A stretch of DNA of 31,600 nucleotides, from NCBI GenBank assembly GCA_014084085.1, contig NPFB01000068.1, positions 1-31,600 on the forward strand, in the 5' to 3' direction. The position numbers and the translations under genes were made by a program. The notes under the pieces are model-generated. The model was not told the DNA's origin. It did no database searches and saw only the letters and a list, made by a program, of their open reading frames with translations. The stretch is from Hondaea fermentalgiana (lineage: Eukaryota > Sar > Bigyra > Thraustochytrida > Thraustochytriidae). How positions within the stretch are numbered: the first letter of the stretch is position 1; each line of letters begins with the position of its first letter. This document shows, in pieces, positions 18,401-26,647 of the stretch.

Positions 18401-20191
18401 TCGTGTCGGCGCGACCATTTCTCGATAAATGGTATCGTAATCGAACGATGCCAACAAAAGCTCTTGTTGATCAAGGGAGAGCTGAAATCGGCGCAAGAAT
18501 CGATATGCCTCTGGTGCATAGCTTTGCAGATTGGCAGCAAACGCCTTGTAGATGATTTCAGGTTGATAGCCACATTGCAATTCGTCTGGCGCTTCATTTT
18601 CTTCCGTGAGGGTGCATCGTTCCTCGAAAGAACGTTTGTACGGAGCGCAGGTCGCCTCGGAGGGATGATCAGGAAGTTGAACTTTTGCAAGCTCGAAGGT
18701 TGGGCCTGAATAATTACCCCATGGCTCATCATCCAAGGGGTATTTGTGCCTCAAAAAGAGACTATCTGGCCGTGACCAGCTGATGAGCATGGGTGACGCA
18801 TTGGGTGAGTCTGCTTGCATGAGTCTCGCGGACACCTCGAATATTTCTCTCACTTCACTGCGCACGTTGTACGGCTGGAGCTGCAGACCATGCGAGGCAA
18901 CGATGTCAAAATCGCGGTTTTGAAAGCGAGAGTATCCGTCTGCGCCCTGGTTCTGCCATCGAACATATGGCTCGGCACCAGGGGTTACGGGCATGAGAGG
19001 CGATTCTGGACAGCTCGTGGAGTGCAGCATGCCGAGGCCAGTTCCGTCGGAAGAAAATGTGCCCTCAAAGAGAAATTTGCGACCGTCGTATCCCTGGCGA
19101 ATGAGCTGCGTTGCAGCCACAGGCAGCGCGTCTTGCAGATCCTCTGGCGTAACCCAGTACTGCGAGCATAAATTGTAAAAAACAAGTCCACTTGTCGTAT
19201 TTTTGTTGGTTGCGCAACGCTCGAGCACAAGGCTGCGGGTATCGTGGTACGCTTGGTCAATTCTTTGCGAGTACACAATTTGGTACTCTGCCAGAAGGGC
19301 GTACTCGAAGAAAAGGTGGCAGAAATGGGAGGGAATAGACGCGTTTAAGGCAAAAGGATTGGAGTCTGCAGCAATGAAACCCCACTCGGATTCTGTGCGC
19401 TGGCAATATTCACCAAACGTAAGGGGATAGCGGAAAACCGCCGTCGCGTTTGCGTCCTTCATGCCTCGAAAGGACGACAGGAGTGGGTCTTGGTCTAGAA
19501 CACTTTTGGATGCCCACCAGCCAAATTCCCCGACAGCGCCGAGACGGCCACCATCTTCGACAGTTTTGCGCTGGAGAACATACTCGTTGTAGTTGTCTTC
19601 CTGGCCGCTCGGCCATATCTCGAGCATGGCATGTGCGCAAGGGAGGCAATCCTCAGTGCAACCAGCTTCTTGGAGATCTGCTGGCGGGCTTCCACCGTAG
19701 ATAGCCTTAAAGCCGGCGGAGCAGTCCATGGACCCGATGGAGGCCAGATGGAGGGCGTCCCAAGAGTAAACGCGCCCGTCAAGTTTATCAAGCTCACTGT
19801 TGTCGTAGTACCAATACGGTGTTGATCCACCATTAACGTTTTCGATGCGTACAGGAACCTGGAGCTGTTCCTCGAGAATGATTTGAGCAATCCAGAGGTT
19901 GTACATGCTGGATCTCCATGCAGCACCTGTAAGAATTACGGTGGCGCGTTCGAGCTTGTTGTCGGAGCATATTCGTGCGGGGTTCTCCTCGAGGTCGATG
20001 CCGCCAAAGGGGTCCTCTCCGTCTTGGCATACGCGCAGTCGATCTGTACATTGCGGCGCCCAGGTCATGTCCGCGTTCGTTTGCGTCAGGGCCAGGGCCA
20101 GCACAAAGCTGATGCCGGCCAGCTGTGTCCAAGCTCGTGGTCTTTGCCGGCGTCCGCGTTGCCGTGAGGCTTGCTGTCGTCGTCTTTCCAT
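15449..20191 (-). CDS. Class C-type GPCR with OpuAC-like ectodomain, SAM and WW domains
   Basis: A single-exon frame of 1580 residues from the ATG at 20191. A basic n-region and hydrophobic segment (LAGISFVLALALTQTNA, about 23-40) form a signal peptide. Residues about 82-618 resemble the OpuAC/ProX glycine-betaine binding fold: TVILTGAAWRSSMYNLWIAQ, GAVGEFGWWASKS, PMLISWSRPDSLFLRHKYPL, and the family-typical end APEAYRFLRRFQL...CDWVRNNTDIWKAWLP. An EGF-like module (CSGHGTC...CECDQGYVGDDC, 651-684) follows. Seven TM (about 698-938) resemble the family C/GABA-B type, including LQRKKLRLAMNTEDLKATM. The cytosolic tail has a coiled coil (about 1116-1248), a SAM-like domain (about 1249-1303, LRVQGLDSTEKLILASADDL, GHVRKL), a WW domain (about 1360-1388, WIENFDPASGRKYLIHP, ESKWDES) and a Ser/Lys-rich end. 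The frame is open upstream to 20632, but that part is low complexity. The ligand is unproven; a betaine-like solute is a guess. Confidence 0.85.
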   Translation of the reverse strand: MERRRQQASRQRGRRQRPRAWTQLAGISFVLALALTQTNADMTWAPQCTDRLRVCQDGEDPFGGIDLEENPARICSDNKLERATVILTGAAWRSSMYNLWIAQIILEEQLQVPVRIENVNGGSTPYWYYDNSELDKLDGRVYSWDALHLASIGSMDCSAGFKAIYGGSPPADLQEAGCTEDCLPCAHAMLEIWPSGQEDNYNEYVLQRKTVEDGGRLGAVGEFGWWASKSVLDQDPLLSSFRGMKDANATAVFRYPLTFGEYCQRTESEWGFIAADSNPFALNASIPSHFCHLFFEYALLAEYQIVYSQRIDQAYHDTRSLVLERCATNKNTTSGLVFYNLCSQYWVTPEDLQDALPVAATQLIRQGYDGRKFLFEGTFSSDGTGLGMLHSTSCPESPLMPVTPGAEPYVRWQNQGADGYSRFQNRDFDIVASHGLQLQPYNVRSEVREIFEVSARLMQADSPNASPMLISWSRPDSLFLRHKYPLDDEPWGNYSGPTFELAKVQLPDHPSEATCAPYKRSFEERCTLTEENEAPDELQCGYQPEIIYKAFAANLQSYAPEAYRFLRRFQLSLDQQELLLASFDYDTIYREMVAPTRARTIVCDWVRNNTDIWKAWLPSTSHQTRCLGELQDPFERANLETSSTEDANATCSGHGTCIVTEELLQKHPNAGECECDQGYVGDDCSGLVDPDLLNVIIGKSFFFWVVFGFQIATLLYISSARRLFRLHANDSVVFQTAHPWFIELIMQSATAGALGPFAWAGPVTVIHCMLRPVFIAVPFAIIQGAIFTKLQRKKLRLAMNTEDLKATMQAIGFCLVSLFALWFVAFTPSTARNRLPVRVWEEYASCEYGSQLAAFEGLLLVGCLVLLISNCRTAVELRLKPTYFNEGRDLMLTSLATFFVATPSYFAAQVVVSPLEGPKFLVICMTSLATIWVVLYFLIHPKIKVHLYSPELNNFKLGLFHPTGDPSLAIGDPVADMPRILGEAAARRSQVAPSAARPSVIIAPGSKMPSGEGATNTASSRRRMSTMVGTAMAAVRTRAQGASMLRRVSQMVPGPIKSGLARASIVVPVNRRHQVHLENIQDLNSLQGFPSPEVEVKRDPHHMHDPLKRALAYRSPEMYMILEKKIQVVLRENAELTKIIEEHRIDPVTGEMDEDFMDALHRIKMEHEERARQIEDELLGEIDQLEAERDEEREDMLRRHQDDVANLEQEKVDAVEVFKAQHKFQQHKLMVLEAEGKRMASTLRNALPSFEIFLATYNFGVYAEGLRVQGLDSTEKLILASADDLLHAGIPIGHVRKLQTVLASMSDAAPSVAMPEGAEPREAISLITEWADDDSRIEGATSSERRRRKRSGKPKLKVKPAWIENFDPASGRKYLIHPLTGESKWDESAGPKSPASKFGALLKGTASPSHRQSKEKVGSVSSSHDPGNEEAKSTSPSHRQSKDEAKSGTLSPQNEAFADAAEETDGKFHLRGASQVTDQERLEEQVDADEQSMHPHQDLKSCEQHKGGEDEALVERKSSKKQSSGDGKGGKRLALDCAPIEQVYSSDESDQELILAATSSDKSGSRIASAKKGLFTRKKN

Positions 20192-20991
20192 CACGCGCTC
20201 GCTCGAAGCACGTTGCCTTCTCTTGGTCAGCGTCCGGTCTGCGTCTCGCTCGGCTTGTGCGCATGTGCCCATGTGCGCCTGTACGGTGACAGCGAGACGC
20301 GAGGTCTCTAAAGTCCTTGGCTGTTTTTCGAAGCGTGCGAGCGGGCGCGACCCGCGATTGGCCTGGGCTTGGCGCGCAGATCGCCCCTTCGTGCGTGCTC
20401 CTCGCAAAGTATGCCAGTGTGATAGCAAACAAAAAAGAAAGAAATGAAGTGGGCCCGGAGTCCCAGTATTCTCTGTATTGTGCAAATGACCGTTATGATG
20501 TGATTGAACCAGTAACTCATGGCACTGCAGGCCATGGCATTGACAGTGAGTCATGATGCCAGTGATACCAATGCCAGTCATCGGAGTCATCATGGCAGTG
20601 CCATGTGGGTGATCATTCATGTCCAGTGCCAAGCATCAAAGATGCGAGAAGCGTGTGAAAGAGAAGGAACTCTTGCCGAATCCAAATGAGGTCAGCAAGA
20701 GTCTATCGTCTGTATACGGAAAGAGAAGAAGGAGGTAGGCCTAGGGTGAGATTGTTATTCGTTCACAGATGGCGGGCGACAAGCAAACAGTTCTTTCTGT
20801 CACGGGAATGGCTTTTTGATCCAAGAATTGGGAAAAGTAGGCATGCGTGTATAGTATATGTATATGAAGCTTAGATAGATAGGTGTGGTGATGTGCTAGA
20901 GGACTGCCTTCGCGAACAGAGACTGGTGCGGCTGAGCAGCAGGTCCCGTGGCAAAGAAAGAGGTCTGAAAAGGCAACGAGACGTGAACAGA
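20192..20991. other. Upstream region of the class C receptor gene
   Basis: About 800 bases between two minus-strand genes. It should hold the receptor promoter and the 3' region of the unknown 179-residue gene. Around 20518-20640 there is a cluster of TGGCA/TGCCA motifs, partly palindromic (listed separately). No separate gene is seen. Confidence 0.55.
20518..20640. promoter_or_regulatory. TGGCA/TGCCA motif cluster upstream of the receptor gene
   Basis: The stretch repeats CATGGCACTG, GCCATGGCATTG, TGCCAGTG, TGCCAGTC, CATGGCAGTGCCATG (20591-20605, 7-base inverted arms around one base) and CCAGTGCCA. It lies about 330-450 bases before the receptor start. A binding-site cluster is possible, but imperfect tandem repetition alone could explain it. 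Confidence 0.3.
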
Positions 20992-21531
20992 TTACACGAC
21001 GAGGGGTGTCTGTGCCTTACGAAGCTCGTCAACGCGGCGCTCCTCGCGACGAGACTGGCGGCGGACGAGCTCCTTCTTGACCTCGGAGCGGACGTCCTTT
21101 TGCACTTCTGGGGCGCCGTAGAACGAGTCATGCGTACGGGGCTTGGCGCCACGGCTGGCGGTGCGCACATGGAGTCTGCGGATCTTCTCCTGCTGCTCGG
21201 GGGAGCGCGAGTTGAGGTAAATGTCGTTGGCGCTTTGTGAGGCTCCGGACTTGGACACGGTGTCTAGGACCTTGGGGATCTCCGTGACGCCCATCTTGCG
21301 CACGCCATGTCCATCCGAGATGTCCCAGGCTTTGGCCACGCGCGAGTTGCGCCTCGCCAGCAGACCCGTGCGGTTCGCGCGCGTGAGCATCTCCTCGCAC
21401 ACCGTCGGGAAGGCGCGGTCCTGCGCCAAGTTCTGCTTCAGGAACAGGCACTCTGGCACGCTCACCGCCGCCTGCCTGCCCGCCGACGCGCGCCTGTAGA
21501 TCTCCTCCACGTCCTTTTCCTGGTTCTTCAT
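20992..21531 (-). CDS. Hypothetical basic protein, 179 residues
   Basis: I do not recognise the family. The product is hydrophilic with no signal peptide or membrane segment. The middle looks conserved and helical (VPECLFLKQNLAQDRAFPTV, CEEMLTRANRTGLLARRN). A Gly/Ser patch follows, then a strongly basic, probably coiled C-terminus (SEVKKELVRRQSRREERRVD). I chose the ATG at 21531 because residues from MKNQEKDVEEIY onward have protein-like composition, whereas the 18 upstream in-frame codons are low complexity. It lies on the same strand as the class C receptor downstream, with 800 bases between. No intron is seen. The stop is TAA at 20994-20992. Confidence 0.6.
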   Translation of the reverse strand: MKNQEKDVEEIYRRASAGRQAAVSVPECLFLKQNLAQDRAFPTVCEEMLTRANRTGLLARRNSRVAKAWDISDGHGVRKMGVTEIPKVLDTVSKSGASQSANDIYLNSRSPEQQEKIRRLHVRTASRGAKPRTHDSFYGAPEVQKDVRSEVKKELVRRQSRREERRVDELRKAQTPLVV

Positions 21532-21614
21532 CTTTCCTCCTTCGCTTCCGCGCTCTGCTCCGCTTTTTCCCGCTCTGCTCTGCACGTCGCTCTCCTCGCC
21601 AATCTCCGCGGCCT

Positions 21615-21644
21615 CGCTCTCGCTCTCGCTCTCGCTCTCGCTCT
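21615..21644. repeat. (CGCTCT)5 hexamer repeat
   Basis: Five perfect tandem hexamers in the leader/promoter zone of the 179-residue gene. Confidence 0.9.
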
Positions 21645-21849
21645 CGTACGCGCTGCAGCCGGTTTCGGGTTTGCTCGCGCCGCCGGCGATCTGCTGCGCG
21701 GATCCTCGCTCGCCGCGCCGCGTCCCAGTGGGCGCCCGTCCCAGCGCCCTCGCTCCGCGCGTCCCAGAGGGACCGCGCCGGTCTGTCCAGACGGAGCCCG
21801 CTCCGGGGAGGCGGAGAGAGAGAGGGAGAGAAAGACCCGCAGTGACCCG

Positions 21850-21900
21850 CAGAGCAGAGCAGAGCAGAGTAGAGCAGAGCAGAGCCGAGCCGAGCAGAGC
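21850..21900. repeat. (AGAGC)n pentamer repeat
   Basis: About ten tandem AGAGC units with single-base variants (AGAGT, CGAGC). A smaller (GCAGT)3 tract follows at 21946-21960. Confidence 0.88.
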
Positions 21901-22157
21901 CGCGCCCGGAGGGGACGCCGCCGCGCATTCGCCGCTGCGCCGCGCGCAGTGCAGTGCAGTGCAGCGCAGAGGCGCTCGACGTTCGGCTCTGCTTTGCTTC
22001 GCGCTGGCCCGGCGGCCGCAGAGCCTCCGAACTCCAGCCAGCCAGCCGCAGTCACCTGGCTGGCTTTGGATCCTCCCTTGCCTCGCCTCTGCCGCGCAAT
22101 CAAACAGCGGCTTCGAAGATTTATTCTCCGCACAGACAGACAGACCACGCTCGAAAT

Positions 22158-22240
22158 CAAATTCAAATTCAAATTCAAATTTTCAGATTCAAATTCCGAT
22201 TCAAATTCGAATTCGAATTCGAATTCGAATTCGAATTCAA
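22158..22240. repeat. (AAATTC)n / (GAATTC)5 hexamer array
   Basis: A hexamer array that begins as AAATTC units, passes through degenerate units, then becomes five perfect head-to-tail GAATTC palindromes at 22209-22238. The abrupt AT-rich array sits inside very GC-rich DNA. Confidence 0.92.
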
Positions 22241-22308
22241 AACCCCTCACGCTAGTGGGCGCAGAGGCAGCGGCAGTGCGGCTCGCGAAGGCAGGCGCGG
22301 CCTCGCGT

Positions 22309-22358
22309 GTCGCAGTCGCAGTCGGTCGCGGTCGCGGTCGCGGTCGCGGCCGCGGCCG
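22309..22358. repeat. (GGTCGC)n hexamer repeat
   Basis: Tandem GTCGCA then GGTCGC units grading into GGCCGC. It is one of several hexamer arrays within 750 bases. Confidence 0.85.
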
Positions 22359-22571
22359 TCTTGGCTGGGGCCGGCGGCGGCTGTGGTCGCGAGTCCTTCC
22401 CTGCCTCTAGCTATAGTATCATTTTCGAGCGCCGGCCGTGTCGCCTTGAGAGAACGAAAGCCGGCAGTAGTGCGCCAGGAGGCGAGGTGCGATTTAAATC
22501 CAAACCCGCCTCCGTCTCCGCCTCCGGCCCGCCTTCGCTCGCTCTGCTGCGCGTTCGGGCCCCCGGCCGCG

Positions 22572-22620
22572 GTTCGTTTGTTCGTTCGTTCGTTCGTTCG
22601 CTCGCTCACTCGCTCGCTCG
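22572..22620. repeat. (TTCG)n then (CTCG)n repeat
   Basis: About seven TTCG-type units followed by about five CTCG/CTCA units, an interrupted tetranucleotide tract related to the one at 3233-3259. Confidence 0.85.
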
Positions 22621-25400
22621 CCCACTTGCCCACCCGGAAGTGCTCCCTCGCTCGCGCGTGCGACCGAACGACCGCCTGCAGCCTTGGCAGCTGGCTGATC
22701 GACCGATCGATGATCGATCTTTGCGAGTTGCTGTCGCTGCTATACTGCTGCTGCAGTGCTGCTGCTGTGTATACCTTGTTCCCAGTCGTTCTTCTTCCAG
22801 CATTCATTCCCTTGGCCCCTCGATCAACACCGAAAACTTTCACGTTCGTGTTGAAGCAAGAATGCTAGCCATCACGACCCCGCGCCCTGCAGTGCTCTTC
22901 GCCGCGAAACCTCCGCCACGCGTCCACGAAATCCGCTCCCGCCGCTGCGCGCCACGCCCTCCTGCTCTCCCGGGTCCTGGTGCGCCCAACATCCAAGCAG
23001 CATCTCCCCCTCGAGCCGCCCAACGTGTTGAACTCCACGCGATGACCAACATCATCATTCGCCGTGACATGATCGATCGAAGGCCTGCCGCGCTCGCTGC
23101 GAAGTCGCGAGATGACTCGCAAGATGACTCGCGGAAGCCGAAGTACATTGCGTTCGTCCATTCGCGCTTGGGCGGCGGCAAGAAAGAGGCCCAGTCGCTG
23201 CAGCTGTCGGCTGCGGCGATCGATCAATCAGAAGCGCGGCGACTGCAACGCAACCAGCCATTGGCAGCTTGAACATGAACGTAAACGCAAAGGAAGAGCA
23301 AGGTGGTCTTGTTATCCGGCAAAAAAACCAAGTCCTTGCGCCGCGCCGGTTCCGGACTCGGTGGCGCCGCGGCTGCGCGTCCCAGGATCTAGATCCGCCT
23401 CCGCCCGCAGCCACGCAGGGGGCGCCACTCACGCGCGCCTCTGTAGACCGCGACCGCGCACGAGGGGGGGTAGGGCGGCTTTTGTGAGGCGCTGTGAAAG
23501 GTCTACGGAGGTGATGCGGGGCAGTGGAGCACTGGCGCGTGCCGACACGACCCGGCGCGGGGAAACGCCGAGGAAACGTGCGGAGGCGGATTTCCACGAA
23601 CGCAGGGGCCCCGCGGGGAGCAGGCGTCACTGGCCCGCAGCGAGCGGCGGGTGGACCGGCCCCGCAGAGCTGGCTGCGAGTAGCCAGAGGCGCGGAGGGG
23701 ACGCGGGACGGGCGTCCGACGCGGCGCCGCGGCTTCGCTGCGGGCGCCGAAATCTCTCTCTCTAAATCTCGATGCCTCGACCAGAACCCTCGAGCCCGAG
23801 GCTGCGAAGAGCGAAAGCGACCGCGGGGAGCGCTTCGTTTCGCTTCCGATCGATGCTCTCAAAGACAGCTTGTGGCGCTGCAGACTGAAGGAGGGCTTGC
23901 AGCTGCAGCAGCTGCAGTGCGACACTGCGAGATGGATCACAATCGCGTCGCCAGGCTCGCCATGGATTACGTCATCCTTTAATTCGTTCACAGAGACGCG
24001 TCCTGGGAGAAGACGCGGAAATCGAAGTGTCTCCGAGTCGCAGTCGTGCGCGCATTTCAACAGTAAACATCTCCCTCTGATAAGTCGTGACCTGCAGCTG
24101 AATGCGTTTTGAACCAGTATATTAGCTTGCCGCTGCGTGCCACGCGACGATATTCTCACGATCGGCCACCGACCGCATCGTGAAGCAAAGCAAATAGCTT
24201 TGCCTGCCCTTGAATCGCTTGTTCTATAGGTGTTCGTTGTCGCTGGCTTCAACTTGCTTTCTTGCTTGCCTCTGATGTAGTCGAAGCGCAGTCATGGTCA
24301 GCGTGAGTATCCGAATGACAAAGGACTTGCGTGACGGCCAGTGAGCGAGAGACGACGGTACACGTCTATGCTTCGACCGAAGAGGCTCGAGTCCACAATT
24401 GATCGTATTCTTTGACGAGCGACAGAATCTTTGTGTGAAAATGCGAATGAGGCGCTTTTGGAAAGGCAAAAATATAAAGGCGAGGTCCCGGCGGCTGCAA
24501 CCCGTCTATCTTGGCTACAGGCCAAGCTTACAGAGCTGCATTAGCGTATTATGTCCTCGCTATCATCCATCTCGAAACGGAGAGTGCAAGGCACTAGAGA
24601 AGACAAACTAGTCGTCCTTCTCCTCCCTTGAAAAATAGAACCTCGATTCTCTGGCATCGAAGGCGATGCAACCTTTGAGAGCACGTGCATGCAGAAATTG
24701 CTCGTCAACTAGAGTTGCCCGTCGTTACGATGATGCCTATCTCAAAACTGTACAACGTCTGGAGGGATAAACAGTATGCTGGATATTTCATGATTGGGGT
24801 TCAAAATGTTTGCGAACAGTTTCTTCTTTTCGCCCATTGCAGACACACAATTTTTCCATTCTTGTAAGAATGATGGATTCTTGCGAGAGCTCCTGCCCGC
24901 CGCGATGTCCGAAGCTCATCGCAATGTTTCCTATTTGACCGTTCGGTTTGCTTGGGTATTCCTTTTACGGGCACATGATATATGTTTTCGAGTTGGCAGG
25001 CTTGGAGATGGGCTCCTCATAAAGTTCCGATGGTCATTCCTGCGTGCGTGGATTGATTTTTTTCGCGTTACGTTCAAGCTGCCAAGGGACATAATGGACA
25101 AGAAAAGCGCTCGAGGTCACCAAACAGCAAGGCACTATTCGCCGCAAACTACCGCCATCTTCTCTGTCACATTATAAGTCGAAAAGAGAACGTTCCAGAG
25201 GTTCGAGTTTCCAGCGTGTAAGGTGTGTATTTTATTCCATCATAGTAGCGTTGAAGGCACGTGCTCACGCCGTGTCCAAAGAAACAACAAAAGCGTATCG
25301 CAAAGGGGCCGAGCCACGGACGGAGCGCGCGAGCATCGCGAACGACAGAGAAAGGGAAGCGTAGACGCTAGCGACCAAAGCAAGCAAGCAGGCAGGCACG

Positions 25401-26300
25401 ATGAGCGATGTCGTCGTCAAGGCAACCGTCGTGCCCGAGGTGCAGACCATGCAGCGCGTCGAGCTGACGCGCGCGCGTGGCATCGTTGTGCAGCAGCAGT
25501 TTCAGGGCGCGGAGACCGCGGCCGCGCTAGTAGGCCTGCCGTACGAGGCCAAGAACATTTACAAGGTTGGCATGCTGCCCGACGACAAGAACGTCGCGCA
25601 AACGTCAACCGATCCGAACCGCTGGCAACCCAAGAGCAGCGAGCTCTCTCTTCTTCCGGCTGCTCTCATGGCCAGAGAAGAAAGTAGCTGTATGGAGCGC
25701 GTCTGCCTTAATTACTGCGGGTGCGGCAACCTGCGCAACCTCAAGCTGCACTTTTACGGCGGCTCTGGAGCCGACGAGTACCTCATGGATCGTCCGTTTC
25801 AGCTTGGAGCATGGATATGTTGCCCAATCACCTCAACGCTGTACGACGTTGCAGACCCCAATGGAACACGCAACATTGGACGCGTTCGCGAGAATTGCGA
25901 TCCGTACTGCGGCCGCGGCTTCGAGTCCGTCTGTCTCTGCACACAATACGATGATGTCCACGAGCTTGTTGACGGCCAGCTCGAGCTGCGCTACCGCATC
26001 CGCGAGAATCAATGCTGCTGCAATGGAAGCTCGAACAATTGCTGCGGCGGTACGTGCTTTCGCAATGACATGGTCTTTGATGTGCTTTCGCCCGAAGGCC
26101 GTCCAGTTGGCAAAGTCCAGCGTACATTTGGTGGCGGCGATAACGTAGGGGCGGCGTTATGTCGGATGATGATGCAATTCTCCAACTATGTGGTTGAATT
26201 TCCCGAGGGCTCCACCGAAGCACAGCGCGCTCTTCTCATGGCCGCTACGCATCATCTCGAGTACAAGCTCTTCGAAAAGTCTGGTAACGAAAACAATTAG
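25401..26300 (+). CDS. Phospholipid scramblase family protein
   Basis: A 299-residue protein of the scramblase family (beta-barrel around a buried helix, membrane-associated; some members are tied to bidirectional lipid movement). The family core spans about residues 110-293: RPFQLGAWICCPITSTLYDV, then the Cys-rich ENCDPYCGRGFESVCLC and ENQCCCNGSSNNCCGGTCF, then DMVFDVLSPEGRPVGKVQRT. It ends VVEFPEGSTEAQRALLMAAT with a final HHLEYKLFEK helix. In animal scramblases the stretch before this FP carries the calcium-linked acidic residues (DADNF type). Here it reads MMQFSNYVVEFP, so calcium binding at that place is doubtful. The many Cys could be palmitoylated. The N-terminal 100 residues are variable. 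The ATG at 25401 is the first in frame. No intron is seen. It is convergent with the IQ-motif gene. Confidence 0.8.
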   Translation: MSDVVVKATVVPEVQTMQRVELTRARGIVVQQQFQGAETAAALVGLPYEAKNIYKVGMLPDDKNVAQTSTDPNRWQPKSSELSLLPAALMAREESSCMERVCLNYCGCGNLRNLKLHFYGGSGADEYLMDRPFQLGAWICCPITSTLYDVADPNGTRNIGRVRENCDPYCGRGFESVCLCTQYDDVHELVDGQLELRYRIRENQCCCNGSSNNCCGGTCFRNDMVFDVLSPEGRPVGKVQRTFGGGDNVGAALCRMMMQFSNYVVEFPEGSTEAQRALLMAATHHLEYKLFEKSGNENN

Positions 26301-26647
26301 GCTTTGGTTCGGAAAAATCAATTCCTGACAAAAACAAGTTTTCCTGTGTTTTCCAATTTCGCAAATCATGGTTCTCAGACTAAAACTCGAGAGCAAAGCA
26401 AAGGCTTGTGATTAAAAGTGTACAACGACAAAAGAGAGAAGAACGAAGAAAGCAAGTAAGATGAGGACCTGCTGGAGGAATTTCGACAGCTGTCAAGTCA
26501 AAGTGCTCCACATGTTAGATGCGGGCATGTTCGCGCGCAGAATAACGGTCAACATGCACGGCTGCAGGTTGCTATGCTAGTTGCACATCATGGCGCATGG
26601 TCTGGCGAGCGCATCAGTGCGCTCTCCTGAATACAATCGGACAACAA
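26301..26647. other. Convergent 3' spacer
   Basis: It holds the 3' regions of the scramblase and IQ-motif genes. Moderately AT-rich; no gene, repeat or RNA is seen. Confidence 0.6.

Larger units (their letters stand above)
21532..25400. other. 3.9 kb gene-poor, GC-rich, repeat-rich spacer
   Basis: It lies between the start of the unknown minus-strand gene and the scramblase start, so it is a divergent upstream region. Every frame is open for long stretches because the GC content is very high to about 23800, but the translations are low-complexity Arg/Ala/Ser/Pro and mirror one another across frames. Many short tandem repeats occur at 21615-22620 (listed separately). From about 23900 to 25400 the GC content falls and stops appear in all frames. 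A lone segment at 23132-23197 reads like the start of a diacylglycerol-kinase fold but has no continuation. No tRNA or other RNA gene could be recognised. Confidence 0.55.

Noticed and set aside
20192..20632. N-terminal extension of the class C receptor
   Set aside because: It would place the signal peptide 170 residues inside the protein, and the extension is Met/Thr/His-rich translation of a DNA repeat.
22158..22240. CRISPR-like array
   Set aside because: Units are 6 bases long with no spacers; it is a microsatellite in a eukaryotic genome.
21307..22868. Several overlapping frames of 190-370 residues on both strands
   Set aside because: They all translate simple repeats (poly NSNSNS, RGRGRG, EFEFEF) and occur in every frame at once. 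There is no domain.
23503..24252. 249-residue minus-strand frame
   Set aside because: The composition is mixed and low-complexity, there is no domain, and overlapping frames are equally long because of high GC content.
25195..25220. Possible tRNA T-arm (GGTTCGAGTTTCC)
   Set aside because: The second half does not pair properly and no A-box, anticodon stem or acceptor stem could be found upstream.
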